NCBI GenBank assembly: GCA_041676645.1
Contig: JBAYRO010000044.1
Coordinates: 1-22,765, forward strand
DNA: 22,765 bases
Direction: 5' to 3'
DNA from: JAMLIN01 sp041676645
GTDB taxonomy: Bacteria > Pseudomonadota > Gammaproteobacteria > Burkholderiales > Burkholderiaceae_E
A program made the translations under genes and the position numbers. The first letter of the stretch is position 1. Each line of letters opens with the position of its first letter. Below the pieces are notes generated by a model. It was not told where the DNA came from. It saw only the letters and a list, made by a program, of their open reading frames with translations, and made no database searches. Positions 7,573-15,992 of this stretch are shown here, one piece after another.

Positions 7573-8889
7573 TCAGCGATGGTATGCGGTCTCGCCGTGG
7601 GTGGTGATGTCGAGGCCTTCGCGCTCCTCGTCCTCGCTCACCCGCAGCCCGACCAGCAGGTCGGCGACCTTGAAGGCGATGAAGGCCACCACGGCGCTCC
7701 AGACGATGGTCACCAGCACGCTGAAGACCTGGATCCAGAGCTGGCCGCCGATCGCATAGTCGGCCCCGCCGGTGCCGCCCAGCCCCGGAGCGGAGAACAC
7801 CCCGGTCAGGATCGCGCCGACGATACCGCCCACCCCGTGGACCCCGAAGACGTCGAGCGAGTCGTCGGCGCCGAGCATCCGCTTCAGGCCGTTGACTCCC
7901 CACAGGCAGACGAGGCCGGCGACCAGGCCGATCACGATCCCGCCCATCACGCCGACCGAACCGCAGGCCGGGGTGATCGCCACCAGCCCGGCGATCGCGC
8001 CCGAGGCCGCGCCCAGCATCGAGGGCTTGCCCTTGAAGAACCACTCGCCGAAGGTCCAGGAAACCGTGGCCGCCGCGGTCGCGAACAGGGTGTTGACGGC
8101 GGCGAGCGCCGCGCCGCTGGTGGCCTCGAGGTTGGAGCCGGCGTTGAATCCGAACCAGCCCACCCACAGGATCGCGGCGCCGACCAGGGTAAGCGGCAGC
8201 GAATGGGGGGCCAGGTTGTCGCGGCCATAGCCGATTCGCTTGCCCAGCATCCAGGCGCCAACCAGCCCGGCGACACCGGCATTGATGTGCACCACGGTAC
8301 CGCCGGCGAAGTCGAGCGCACCGTCCTCGGCAAGCATGCCGCCGGGGCCCCAGACCATGTGGGCGATCGGCAGGTAGCTGAAGGTGAACCAGATCACCGC
8401 GAAGACCAGCAGCGCGGCGAAGCGGACCCGCTCGGCCAGCGAGCCGACGATCAGGGCGCAGGTCAGGCCGGCGAAGGTGCACTGGAAGGCGACGAACACG
8501 AACTCGGGCAGCTTGACGCCGTCGGTGAAGGTATCGGCGAGCGAATCGATGGTCACCCCAGACAGGAACAGCTTGGACAGGGAGCCGAAGTACGGCGTCG
8601 ATTCGGTGAAGGCTACCGAGTAGCCATAGACCACCCATAGCAGTGCGATCAGGCAGAACACGATGCTCACCTGCATCAACACCGAGAGCATGTTCCTGGC
8701 ACGGACCATGCCGCCATAGAACAGGCCGAGCCCGGGCATCGCCATGAACAGGACGAGCAGGGTGGCGGTCATCATCCAGGCGACATCGCCCTTGTCGACC
8801 ACGGCCTCGGCAGCGGTCTGGGCATGGGAGAGCGCCGGCAGCATCAGCAGGGCCGCCGACAGGCACAGCTTGTGGATCAGGGTCACCAT
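7573..8889 (-). CDS. amtB: Ammonium transporter AmtB
   Basis: A 438-residue inner-membrane ammonium channel. A signal peptide is visible (hydrophobic core at residues 8-20, likely cleavage after SHA at 23), followed by about eleven membrane segments. The family Asp lies in LDFAGGTVVHINAG (Asp193), and the twin pore histidines are His201 and His351 (DVFGVHGVGG). FGFNAGSNLEAT and the ITPACG segment are also diagnostic. The cytoplasmic tail ends EDEEREGLDITTHGETAYHR, the usual form for PII-regulated AmtB. A GAGGAG ribosome site lies about 9 bases upstream. It follows glnK by 26 bases, the classic pairing in which GlnK docks on AmtB to block uptake when nitrogen is plentiful. Confidence 0.96.
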   Translation of the reverse strand: MVTLIHKLCLSAALLMLPALSHAQTAAEAVVDKGDVAWMMTATLLVLFMAMPGLGLFYGGMVRARNMLSVLMQVSIVFCLIALLWVVYGYSVAFTESTPYFGSLSKLFLSGVTIDSLADTFTDGVKLPEFVFVAFQCTFAGLTCALIVGSLAERVRFAALLVFAVIWFTFSYLPIAHMVWGPGGMLAEDGALDFAGGTVVHINAGVAGLVGAWMLGKRIGYGRDNLAPHSLPLTLVGAAILWVGWFGFNAGSNLEATSGAALAAVNTLFATAAATVSWTFGEWFFKGKPSMLGAASGAIAGLVAITPACGSVGVMGGIVIGLVAGLVCLWGVNGLKRMLGADDSLDVFGVHGVGGIVGAILTGVFSAPGLGGTGGADYAIGGQLWIQVFSVLVTIVWSAVVAFIAFKVADLLVGLRVSEDEEREGLDITTHGETAYHR

Positions 8890-8915
8890 TTCTCGGCTCC
8901 TCGTGCGCGGCGCGC

Positions 8916-9254
8916 TCAGATTGCGGTCGCGCCGGTCTCGCCGGTGCGGATGCGGACGACCTGCTCCAGGTCGAAGACGAAGATCTTCCCGTCGCCGATC
9001 TTGCCGGTGCGTGCCATGTTCTCGATCGCCTCGACGGCCTGGTCGACGAGTTCGTCGACCACCGCCGCCTCGAGCTTGACCTTGGGCAGGAAGTCGACGA
9101 CGTACTCGGCGCCACGGTAGAGCTCGGTGTGGCCCTTCTGGCGGCCGAATCCCTTCACTTCGGTCACGGTGACGCCCTGGACGCCGATCCCCGACAAGGC
9201 CTCCCGGACCTCGTCGAGCTTGAACGGCTTGATGATGGCGGTGATGAGTTTCAT
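8916..9254 (-). CDS. glnK: Nitrogen regulatory protein PII (GlnK type)
   Basis: A 112-residue PII signal protein that senses ATP/ADP and 2-oxoglutarate and controls AmtB. The start MKLITAIIKPFKLDEVREAL is canonical, with Gln39 in GFGRQKGH. The T-loop reads RGAEYVVDFLPK with the uridylylation site Tyr51. The B-loop TGKIGDGKIFV and the C-loop VRIRTGE follow. Adjacency to amtB indicates GlnK rather than GlnB, although the sequences are nearly equivalent. AAGGAGAG sits about 6 bases before the ATG. It lies 51 bases after the porin gene and 26 bases before amtB, and probably shares the upstream sigma54-type promoter. Confidence 0.96.
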   Translation of the reverse strand: MKLITAIIKPFKLDEVREALSGIGVQGVTVTEVKGFGRQKGHTELYRGAEYVVDFLPKVKLEAAVVDELVDQAVEAIENMARTGKIGDGKIFVFDLEQVVRIRTGETGATAI

Positions 9255-9305
9255 GCTTGCTCTCCTTGCGGCGACAGGCCCGGCCCGCCGCTCATGCCTG
9301 CGTGA

Positions 9306-10043
9306 TCAGAACGATTTGCCCACCGACAGCACGACCGTGCCCTTCCCCAGCTTCTCGCCGAAGGCATTGGTCATGCATTGGTCGTCGTAGTCGGTATCGA
9401 CGTAGTTCAGGCCGAAGTCGAAGCCGGCGAAGGATTTCGCAACGCCGACGCTGTAGTCGACGTAGGAATCGCAGGAGCCCGGGATGCCCTTGATCTTCTG
9501 GTGGCCGACATGGGCCCCCAGGATGAAGCCCTGGGCCAGCGGGAACTCGGCGCTGAGATCGAGATAGCCGGAGTTCTTGCTGTCGTCCGCGCCGAAGAGG
9601 TCGGTGAGCGAATGCGAGTACTTCAGGCCGAGGAACTTCCAGGAGCCCTTTATGTAGGCCTCGAGAGTGTCCGGGCTGTTGAAGCCCGACGGGTAGTTGC
9701 CGGGGTAGTAGTAATAGAGCAGGCCCGCGTCGTAGCCGAACTCACCGACGCTGCCGGAGTATCCGGCATAGAAATCCCACTCGAGGCTGCTGCTCACATC
9801 CGGCTGTCCGTCCGAGAGCCAGCTGATGCTGGACGCCCAGGTGCCGAGGTAGAAGCCGCCCGGATGCCGGTAGTCGAAGCCGCCCTGGAGCGCCGGCTCG
9901 GCATTGGCCTGCGAGAGGCCGCGGAACTTGTAGTCGCTGACGATCGAGACGTTCGCCGAGAACGGCGATTCGTCGGCTGCCACCGCGGGCATCACGGCAG
10001 CGGCCGACCCGGCGACGGCGGCTGCAATGAGGACTCGTTTCAT
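9306..10043 (-). CDS. TorF family putative porin
   Basis: A 245-residue outer-membrane protein. Signal peptide residues 1-22 (MKRVLIAAAVAGSAAAVMPA then VAA) are followed by the mature domain. The early motif NVSIVSDYKFRGLSQ is the mark of the TorF/gcw_chp beta-barrel family, and the chain ends in Phe (LSVGKSF), the usual outer-membrane assembly signal. Alternating aromatic and polar strands run throughout. The ATG at 10041-10043 is chosen because it begins the signal peptide and has GGAG 8 bases upstream; the frame is open further upstream but that part is not signal-like. Placement before glnK-amtB suggests that it helps nitrogen compounds cross the outer membrane; this is inference from context. 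Confidence 0.88.
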   Translation of the reverse strand: MKRVLIAAAVAGSAAAVMPAVAADESPFSANVSIVSDYKFRGLSQANAEPALQGGFDYRHPGGFYLGTWASSISWLSDGQPDVSSSLEWDFYAGYSGSVGEFGYDAGLLYYYYPGNYPSGFNSPDTLEAYIKGSWKFLGLKYSHSLTDLFGADDSKNSGYLDLSAEFPLAQGFILGAHVGHQKIKGIPGSCDSYVDYSVGVAKSFAGFDFGLNYVDTDYDDQCMTNAFGEKLGKGTVVLSVGKSF

Positions 10044-10110
10044 CGATTTCTCCAGGAGGATCCGGTGCTTCGTTTCGGGAAAGCCGGGACGTCCCCGGCG
10101 CAATCCCCTA

Positions 10111-10126
10111 CGCACGTGCCGTGCCA
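10111..10126 (-). promoter_or_regulatory. Sigma54 (-24/-12) promoter of the porin-glnK-amtB operon
   Basis: The minus strand reads TGGCACG GCAC GTGCG from 10126 to 10111. The -24 block matches the consensus TGGCACG exactly. The -12 block is GTGC instead of TTGC, with the invariant GC kept at the right spacing. Transcription would start near 10100, leaving a leader of about 57 bases. Two NtrC-type sites upstream support the call. Confidence 0.7.
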
Positions 10127-10167
10127 GATGCCGCAAGCCCCGGCGGGCGGGCGCTCCCCGGCGTCGG

Positions 10168-10184
10168 CGCACGCTTTCGGTGCA
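10168..10184. promoter_or_regulatory. NtrC-type binding site 1 (proximal)
   Basis: CGCACGCTTTCGGTGCA has GCAC and GTGC half-sites seven bases apart, the spacing of the NtrC consensus (TGCACCN4TGGTGCA). Its centre is about 76 bases upstream of the predicted sigma54 start point. Confidence 0.6.
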
Positions 10185-10230
10185 GTGGCCGGGGCGCGAT
10201 GTCGGGCGGGGATTCGCAACCGTGCGGGGA

Positions 10231-10249
10231 ATGCACCCGGGCGGTGCAT
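10231..10249. promoter_or_regulatory. NtrC-type binding site 2 (distal)
   Basis: ATGCACCCGGGCGGTGCAT is a palindrome with perfect seven-base arms, ATGCACC and GGTGCAT, and fits the NtrC consensus closely. Its centre lies 64 bases (about six helical turns) from site 1 and about 140 bases upstream of the predicted start. It is also 63-81 bases upstream of the divergent ubiK start, so an effect there is possible. Confidence 0.68.
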
Positions 10250-10311
10250 CGGCCATGCGGATCGGCCGCAAGACCGTTGCGCGGGCAGGCGCCCGGTGTA
10301 GACTCGATCAC

Positions 10312-10644
10312 ATGGAAACCCCAGAAACCTCCCGGCCCTCGGTGCTGGCCGACATCCAGCAGCGCGTCAGCGAGCTGCTGCGCTCGAGCCCGGCGGCGGA
10401 CCTCGAACGCAATCTCAAGGCGCTGGTCGTCCAGACCTTCGAACGCTTCGATCTCGTCACTCGCGACGAACTCGACGCCCATCGCGCCGTGATCGACTCG
10501 CTCGAGGCCCGCATCGCCGAACTCGAACGTGCGCTGGAGCCCCGCGATTCCGTCGAGCCCGCCGATTCGGCTCCCGAGCCCGACAATCTCGCCGGCGAGC
10601 CCGGCGACACCGCGGGTTCCGGCGATCCCGACCAGCCAGGCTGA
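10312..10644 (+). CDS. ubiK: Ubiquinone biosynthesis accessory factor UbiK (BMFP domain)
   Basis: A 110-residue protein of the YqiC/UbiK family (PF04380). UbiK helps the soluble Ubi complex and binds lipid; it is needed for efficient aerobic ubiquinone synthesis. The conserved core is visible: ADLERNLKALVVQTFERFDLVTRDEL at residues 29-54 region, then a coiled-coil RAVIDSLEARIAELERALE to about residue 77. The last 33 residues form an acidic Pro/Asp/Glu-rich tail, variable in the family. I start at the ATG at 10312, since the upstream frame is low-complexity and unrelated to the family. comM follows after 39 bases. A TAGACT -10-like hexamer at 10299-10304 is close to the start codon, but I do not rely on it. 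Confidence 0.88.
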   Translation: METPETSRPSVLADIQQRVSELLRSSPAADLERNLKALVVQTFERFDLVTRDELDAHRAVIDSLEARIAELERALEPRDSVEPADSAPEPDNLAGEPGDTAGSGDPDQPG

Positions 10645-10683
10645 ACAAGGGCCTGCGCGCACCGTCCGCAGACGCACAGCGCG

Positions 10684-12243
10684 ATGTCACTGGCCCTGGT
10701 CCATAGCCGCGCCCTGCTGGGCGCGCGGGCGCCCGCGGTTACCGTCGAGGTGCACGTCGCCAACGGGCTGCCGGCCTTCCACATCGTCGGCCTGCCCGCC
10801 GCGGCGGTGCGCGAGAGCCGCGAGCGGGTCCGGGCGGCGCTCCTGCACTGCGGTTTCGGTTTTCCCAACCGGCGCCTGACCGTCAATCTCGCACCGGCCG
10901 ACCTGCCCAAGGATTCCGGCCGCTTCGACCTCCCGATCGCGATCGGCATCCTGGTGGCGACGGGCCAGCTCCCGGCCCAGCCTGTCCGCGACCACGAGCT
11001 CGTCGGCGAACTGTCCCTTACCGGCGCGTTGCGGCCTTCACCGGGGCTGCTCGCGATCGCGCTCGGCCTGCGACGCGAGGCGCCCGATCGCCGCCTCGTG
11101 GTCCCGGCGGCCGACGCCGCCCAGGCGGCGGTGGTGCCGGGCGTGCGGGTGCTGGCCTCCGACAGTCTCGCCGATGTCTGCGCTTACTTCCGTGGCGAAA
11201 CCGAACTCGCCCTCGCGCTGCCGGCTGCGATGCCCGATGCCGACGCCGCGCCCCAGCCCTGCCCCGACTTCGCCGACGTCCTCGGCCAGCCGGCCGCCCG
11301 GCGCGCCGCCGAGCTGGCCGCCGCGGGACGCCACAGCCTGCTGCTGGTCGGCCCGCCGGGGTCGGGCAAGTCCATGATCGCCGCCCGCCTCGCCTCCATC
11401 CTGCCGCCGCTTGCCGAGGACGAAGCGCTCGAAACCGGGGCCATCGCCGCCCTGCGCGGGTTGTTCGATCCGCGCCGGCTGCGCGCGCGTCCCTTTCGCA
11501 GCCCCCACCACAGCGCCTCGACGGCCGCCCTGGTCGGCGGCGGCAATCCGCCACGGCCCGGCGAGGCCAGCCTGGCGCACTTCGGCGTGCTGTTTCTCGA
11601 CGAGCTTCCCGAGTTCGGTCGCGGCACCCTCGACGCCCTGCGCGAACCGCTCGAGACCGGCCGCATCGAGATCGCGCGCGCCGGCCATGCCATCACGCTG
11701 CCTGCCGATTTCCAGCTGGTGGCCGCAATGAATCCCTGCCCCTGCGGCCAGTTCGGCTCGATCGGCTGCCACTGCAGCCCGGAGCGGGTTCGGCGCTACC
11801 AGCAGCGGATCTCGGGACCGATCCTCGATCGCATCGACCTGCAGCTGAACGTCGCCCCCACCGACCAGGCGGCCCTGCTGGCGGGGCGGCCGGCCGAGCC
11901 CAGCGCGACGATCGCGCGCCGGGTGGGCCGCGCCTGGCGGCGCCAGCTCGATCGCCAGGGGCGCCCGAACGCCCGGCTCGACGCCGCGGCGATCAACCGC
12001 CACGCGCCGCTTCCCGACGATGCCCGCCAGCTGCTGGCCAGCGCCGCCCGCCACCTGCGGCTCTCGGGCCGGGGCATGCATCGCATCATGCGGGTCGCCC
12101 GCACCATCGCCGATCTCGACGAAGCCGACACGATCACCGTCGGGCATGTCGCCGAAGCCGTCGGCTACCGGCGCGCGCTATTCCGGGCTCCCCCTGAACC
12201 CGACGGCGCCGATCCGGCCGCCGCGGCGCCGATGTTAGGATGA
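10684..12243 (+). CDS. comM: ComM/YifB family AAA+ ATPase (Mg-chelatase-like)
   Basis: A 519-residue protein of the YifB/ComM family. ComM is a hexameric branch-migration helicase that helps integrate DNA taken up by natural transformation. The N-terminal Lon-like domain (ChlI, residues about 1-170) has VEVHVANGLPAFHIVGLP and the SGRFDLPIAIGIL motif. The AAA+ domain has Walker A GPPGSGKS (223-230), Walker B LFLDE (303-307), and MNPCPCG with a second CxC pair (Cys352, 354, 362, 364), a likely metal-binding cluster. GPILDRIDL carries the arginine of the ATPase interface, and a C-terminal Mg_chelatase_C helix bundle ends at GYRRAL. Length is normal and the gene is intact. Confidence 0.95.
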   Translation: MSLALVHSRALLGARAPAVTVEVHVANGLPAFHIVGLPAAAVRESRERVRAALLHCGFGFPNRRLTVNLAPADLPKDSGRFDLPIAIGILVATGQLPAQPVRDHELVGELSLTGALRPSPGLLAIALGLRREAPDRRLVVPAADAAQAAVVPGVRVLASDSLADVCAYFRGETELALALPAAMPDADAAPQPCPDFADVLGQPAARRAAELAAAGRHSLLLVGPPGSGKSMIAARLASILPPLAEDEALETGAIAALRGLFDPRRLRARPFRSPHHSASTAALVGGGNPPRPGEASLAHFGVLFLDELPEFGRGTLDALREPLETGRIEIARAGHAITLPADFQLVAAMNPCPCGQFGSIGCHCSPERVRRYQQRISGPILDRIDLQLNVAPTDQAALLAGRPAEPSATIARRVGRAWRRQLDRQGRPNARLDAAAINRHAPLPDDARQLLASAARHLRLSGRGMHRIMRVARTIADLDEADTITVGHVAEAVGYRRALFRAPPEPDGADPAAAAPMLG

Positions 12244-12251
12244 AACCCTCA

Positions 12252-12271
12252 GGGGGCCCGCTGCGGCCCCC
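12252..12271 (+). terminator. GC-rich hairpin after comM
   Basis: GGGGGCC and GGCCCCC pair around a six-base loop nine bases past the comM stop. There is no T run, so it is at best an imperfect or Rho-aided terminator. A second weaker hairpin (CGGACG/CGTCCG, 12305-12321) follows. The rest of 12244-12444 shows nothing clear until the AAGGAG site before the next gene. Confidence 0.4.
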
Positions 12272-12444
12272 GGGCGGCGCCAGGTGATCGCGGGCCGCTC
12301 CCGACGGACGATCCTCGTCCGCTTCATCCGGCCGGGCCATTGCCGTCGCGGCCGTTTCCCCGACACACCGGCCCCCGGTGGCCCGCCGGCGGCCATCGAG
12401 AAGCGCCGCCGTTTCCCGGAATTCGAACAAGGAGAGCTCCCGGC

Positions 12445-13602
12445 ATGAACATGTCAGCAATCACCGAATGGTTCGGTGACCAGTACGACACCTGGATGAT
12501 CATCATCACCGTCTTCCTCGTCATCCTTGCGGTACTGGTGCTCAACCTCGTGATACGCAAGACGATCGATACCCTGCTGCGCCGCTCGAAAGGCCACAAC
12601 AAGGTCTGGCGCGATGCCTTCCTCGATGCGCTCGGACCGCCCCTGCGCGGACTCGTCTGGATCGTCGGCCTGACGGTCGCCGTACGCGTGCTCGATCGCG
12701 AAGGCGAACTGACCCTGCTCAACCAGTTGTTCCCGCCGGTACGCGACCTCGCCGTGATCGGCGTCATCGCCTGGTTCATGATCCGCTCGGTCCATCGCGT
12801 CGAAGGCGGCCTGAAGGCGCAGGCGCATGCCAGGGGCCGCGAACTCGACGCGACCGCCTCCGACGCGATCAGCAAGCTGGTGCGCGCCTCGATCATCATA
12901 ACCGCGGTGCTGGTCGCCATGCAGACGCTCGGCTTCTCGATCTCCGGCATCCTCGCCTTCGGCGGCATCGGCGGCATCGCGATCGGCTTCGCCGCCCAGG
13001 GCCTGGTGGCGAACCTGTTCGGCGGCCTGACCATCTACGCCAGCCGACCCTTCAAGGTCGGCGAGTGGATCATCATGCCGGGCACCGAGGTGATGGGCGA
13101 GGTCCAGGAGATCGGCTGGCGCGCCACCCGGGTGATGGGCTTCGATCGCCGGCCGTTCTACGTCCCCAACGCGATGTTCAATACCGCGGTGCTGATCAAC
13201 CATTCGCGGATGACGGCGCGACGCATCGAGGAGCATGTGCAGATCCGCTACCGCGATGTCGACAAGGTCCAGGCGATCGTCGCCGACGCCAACAAGATGC
13301 TCGCCGAGCATCCCGGCATCCAGCACGACTTCTTCGTCTTCAATTTCGACACCTGCGGCGACTTCGCCCTGAAGCTCTTCCTCTACGCCTTCACCACGGG
13401 CACCGACTACAACGAGTACATGGAGACCAAGGAAGACCTCTTGCTGCGCATCGCCGACATCGTGCGTCGCCACGGCGGCGAGCTCGCGGTTCCGACCTCG
13501 ACGATCCACATGCCCGATGGGGTCGAGTTCCAGTCCCGGTCGTCGCCCGGCCGACCCGATGGCTTCGCCAAGGGCCTGCTCCCCGATCCGCAAACCAGCT
13601 GA
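12445..13602 (+). CDS. Mechanosensitive ion channel, MscS family
   Basis: A 385-residue inner-membrane channel protein that likely opens under membrane tension to release solutes. Hydrophobic segments are at about 17-37, 67-83, 100-116 and 147-165. The pore-lining helix follows at 166-195, with the Gly/Ala-rich GIGGIAIGFAAQGLVANLFGG and then IYASRPFKVGEWI. The beta domain is clear (GEVQEIGWRATRV, VPNAMF), and a C-terminal alpha/beta vestibule ends near residue 365. With four segments besides the pore helix it resembles mid-size MscS relatives such as YnaI rather than the three-segment MscS. AAGGAG lies 10 bases before the ATG at 12445; the ATG two codons later is an alternative. Confidence 0.92.
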   Translation: MNMSAITEWFGDQYDTWMIIITVFLVILAVLVLNLVIRKTIDTLLRRSKGHNKVWRDAFLDALGPPLRGLVWIVGLTVAVRVLDREGELTLLNQLFPPVRDLAVIGVIAWFMIRSVHRVEGGLKAQAHARGRELDATASDAISKLVRASIIITAVLVAMQTLGFSISGILAFGGIGGIAIGFAAQGLVANLFGGLTIYASRPFKVGEWIIMPGTEVMGEVQEIGWRATRVMGFDRRPFYVPNAMFNTAVLINHSRMTARRIEEHVQIRYRDVDKVQAIVADANKMLAEHPGIQHDFFVFNFDTCGDFALKLFLYAFTTGTDYNEYMETKEDLLLRIADIVRRHGGELAVPTSTIHMPDGVEFQSRSSPGRPDGFAKGLLPDPQTS

Positions 13603-13660
13603 AACCGGTCCGGAAGTGTCGTAAGCTTCCTCCGATCCGACGCAAGCAAACGAGAGAGAC

Positions 13661-14695
13661 ATGTCAGCACAGGACAAAGCCGGCGCACCGCTCGCCGGCC
13701 TCAAGGTAGTCGAACTCCACGCGATCGGCCCCGTGCCCTTCGCCGGCATGATGCTGGACAACCTGGGCGCCGAGGTTTTGCGGATCAGCCCGCCCACCGA
13801 CCCTTCGCTGGGCATCGGCATCGATGACAAGTACGACGTCTTCAACAACCGCAAGACGCCCAGGCATATCGACCTGAAGTCCGACGCCGGCCGCGCCGAG
13901 CTTCTCGAGCTGCTGTCCACGGCCGACGTCATGACCGAGGGATTCCGTCCCGGCGTGCTCGAGCGCCTGGGCCTCGCGCCCGCCGAACTCGCGAAGACCC
14001 ATCCGAAACTCGTCATCGGGCGCCTCTCCGGCTGGGGGAACGAAGGCCCCTATGCCGCCCGGGCCGGGCACGACATCAACTACCTAGCGCTCTCGGGCAT
14101 CCTCAACGCGATCGGCAAGGACGAACCGATCGTCCCGCTCAACGTGGTGGCCGACTTCGGTGGCGGCGCCATGACCCTCCTGGTGGGCGTGCTCGCCAAG
14201 CTGGTGCAGCGCTCGATCAACGGCCGGGGCGGCGTCGCCTCGACCAGCATCCTCGCCGGCACCATCGGCCTGTCGCCGATGTTCCACGGCATGCTCGCGG
14301 CCGGCCGCTGGAACCTCGGGCGCTGCAACAACCTGCTCGACGGCAAGCTGCCCTTCTATCGGGTCTATCGTTCCAGCGACGGCCTTTTCGTCTCGGTCGG
14401 CGCGCTCGAGGCCAAGTTCTACGCCGAGTTGCTGAAGATGCTGGGCCTGGAAGGCGAGATCGACCCGGCACGCCAGTTCGACGAAAGCACCTTCGACGCC
14501 ACGTCGGCGCGCTTCGCCGAGGCCTTTGCCACCCGGACCCGCGACGAATGGGCGCGCATCGCCGAACAGTGCGATGCCTGCGTGGCGCCGGTGCTCGACT
14601 TCACCGAAGCCGCCGCCCATCCGCACAACCGCGCCAATGGCTGGTATGTGAGCGATCCCTTCCCGCATCCGCGGCAGGTCATCGACTTCGCCTGA
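13661..14695 (+). CDS. Alpha-methylacyl-CoA racemase-like CaiB/BaiF CoA transferase
   Basis: A 344-residue family III CoA-transferase-fold protein. It resembles alpha-methylacyl-CoA racemases, which invert 2-methylacyl-CoA thioesters, more than true CoA transferases. The racemase base pair is recognisable as His137 in AGHDINYLALSG and Asp165 in NVVADFGGGAM. Other marks are VVELHAIGPVPFAGMMLDNLGA, RKTPRHIDLKSDAG, EGFRPGVLERLGL and IGRLSGWGNEGPYA. A GAGAGAG stretch is just upstream of the ATG. The protein stops soon after DPFPHPRQVIDFA, where relatives usually continue for roughly 20-30 residues, so it may be slightly shortened. It converges on the MFS gene with a nine-base gap. Confidence 0.87.
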   Translation: MSAQDKAGAPLAGLKVVELHAIGPVPFAGMMLDNLGAEVLRISPPTDPSLGIGIDDKYDVFNNRKTPRHIDLKSDAGRAELLELLSTADVMTEGFRPGVLERLGLAPAELAKTHPKLVIGRLSGWGNEGPYAARAGHDINYLALSGILNAIGKDEPIVPLNVVADFGGGAMTLLVGVLAKLVQRSINGRGGVASTSILAGTIGLSPMFHGMLAAGRWNLGRCNNLLDGKLPFYRVYRSSDGLFVSVGALEAKFYAELLKMLGLEGEIDPARQFDESTFDATSARFAEAFATRTRDEWARIAEQCDACVAPVLDFTEAAAHPHNRANGWYVSDPFPHPRQVIDFA

Positions 14696-14704
14696 AAGCA
14701 GCTC

Positions 14705-15979
14705 TTAACGCCCGGCCGGCGGGCGCATGGCCGACTCCGGCGACACGCCATCCCCAACCCGGGGCGAGACGCGCCACAGCACGAACACCGCGAGCGCCGC
14801 CGCTTCGAGCATGGCCCAGGCCAGCAGGGCCCGGCGAAAGCCCTGGGCATCGGCCACCGGGCCGGCGCTGGCCAGGTCGACGATCACTCCGAACAGCCAC
14901 TGCACCACGAAGACGCCAACGAAGATCAGCAGGTTGAAGGCGGTGAACGCGCGGCCGGTGAGTTCCTCCGGAAACGAGAGGCTCACGTGCGACTGGGCCG
15001 GTACGTAGATCGTGGCGACCACGGCATAGGCGACCCAGAGCCCGACCGCGAAGAGTCCGTCGACGAACGGGATCGCGAGGTGCAGGACGACGACCAGCGC
15101 CGTGGCGATGACCACCAGGCGGGGCACTCCCCAGCCGGCGGCGCTGAGCCGCGGCAAGGCCCAGCCGATCCCGAGGAAGCCGAACATCAGCACGATGTTG
15201 AAGACGAGCAGGGCCTGCGCCGCGGCGCCGGGCGACATGCCCAGGACCTCGGTGAACCAGGGCCCGGTCCACAGGCTCTGGAAGGCGATGAAGCCCGACT
15301 GCGCGCACAGCGCGAGCACCCCGAAACGCCAGAAGTACGGATCGCCGAACACCACGAGGTAGCCGCGCCAGATCGACTCGGCGCCGGGCTGCCTGGGCAC
15401 CGTGGGCTCGTCGCGCGGCAGCAGGCGCAGGATGCCGACCGCCGCGAGCATCAGCAGGACCGCGGAGATCATGAAGACACCGCGCCAGCCCACCAGCGGC
15501 AGGGTGAGCCGCACCGGCACGGTGGCCGCGAGCGCGCCCAGCGAACCGGCCACCAGCATCCAGGCCATCAGCGACTGCTGCAGCTGCGGGGCGAACCAGA
15601 AGCGGTAGACACGCACCGCCGACATCAGCGCGCCGGCGACGCCGGCGCCGATCAGGGCGCGGCCGACCCAGAGCATCGCGAAGGAATCGGCCAGCGAGAA
15701 GATCAGGCAGCCGAGCGCCGCGACCATCAGCAGGATGCCGTCGGTGCGACGCGAACCGTAGCGGTCGAGCCAGATGCCCAGCGGCAGCTGCAAGGCGGCG
15801 AAGGCGAAGAAGTAGGCGCTGGTGAGCGCGCCCAGCGCCGCATGCGAGAGATCGAGGTCGGCGACGAGTTCGGGCGCGATCGCGGCATTGACCGAACGCA
15901 GCGCATAGGACATCACGTAGCCGGCGGCAAGCGCCGCGAACACACGCGCGCCCGCCGCCGGCGGGAGTATCCGGCTCAT
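14705..15979 (-). CDS. Major facilitator superfamily transporter
   Basis: A 424-residue inner-membrane secondary transporter with about twelve hydrophobic segments and a polar central loop near residues 195-215 (RDEPTVPRQPGAES). The MFS loop 2-3 motif is clear as GIWLDRYGSRR (residues 68-78), and the first segments (YVMSYALRSVNAAIAPELVADL) fit the ACS/phthalate-type or nitrate/nitrite-like half of the superfamily. The substrate cannot be named. I start at the ATG at 15977-15979, with GGAG 8 bases upstream; the frame further upstream is not membrane-like and overlaps the lipoprotein gene. It follows the lipoprotein gene by 13 bases, so the two are probably one operon. Confidence 0.9.
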   Translation of the reverse strand: MSRILPPAAGARVFAALAAGYVMSYALRSVNAAIAPELVADLDLSHAALGALTSAYFFAFAALQLPLGIWLDRYGSRRTDGILLMVAALGCLIFSLADSFAMLWVGRALIGAGVAGALMSAVRVYRFWFAPQLQQSLMAWMLVAGSLGALAATVPVRLTLPLVGWRGVFMISAVLLMLAAVGILRLLPRDEPTVPRQPGAESIWRGYLVVFGDPYFWRFGVLALCAQSGFIAFQSLWTGPWFTEVLGMSPGAAAQALLVFNIVLMFGFLGIGWALPRLSAAGWGVPRLVVIATALVVVLHLAIPFVDGLFAVGLWVAYAVVATIYVPAQSHVSLSFPEELTGRAFTAFNLLIFVGVFVVQWLFGVIVDLASAGPVADAQGFRRALLAWAMLEAAALAVFVLWRVSPRVGDGVSPESAMRPPAGR

Positions 15980-15992
15980 CGGGTGGCTCCGC

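Noticed and set aside
10277..10304. TTGCGC-N16-TAGACT as a ubiK promoter
   Set aside because: The -35 matches at only three positions, and the start point would fall on the ATG; too weak to list.
10027..10311. N-terminal extension of ubiK by 95 codons
   Set aside because: It would run through the NtrC and sigma54 sites, is Arg/Pro/Gly-rich, and lies before the start typical of the UbiK family.
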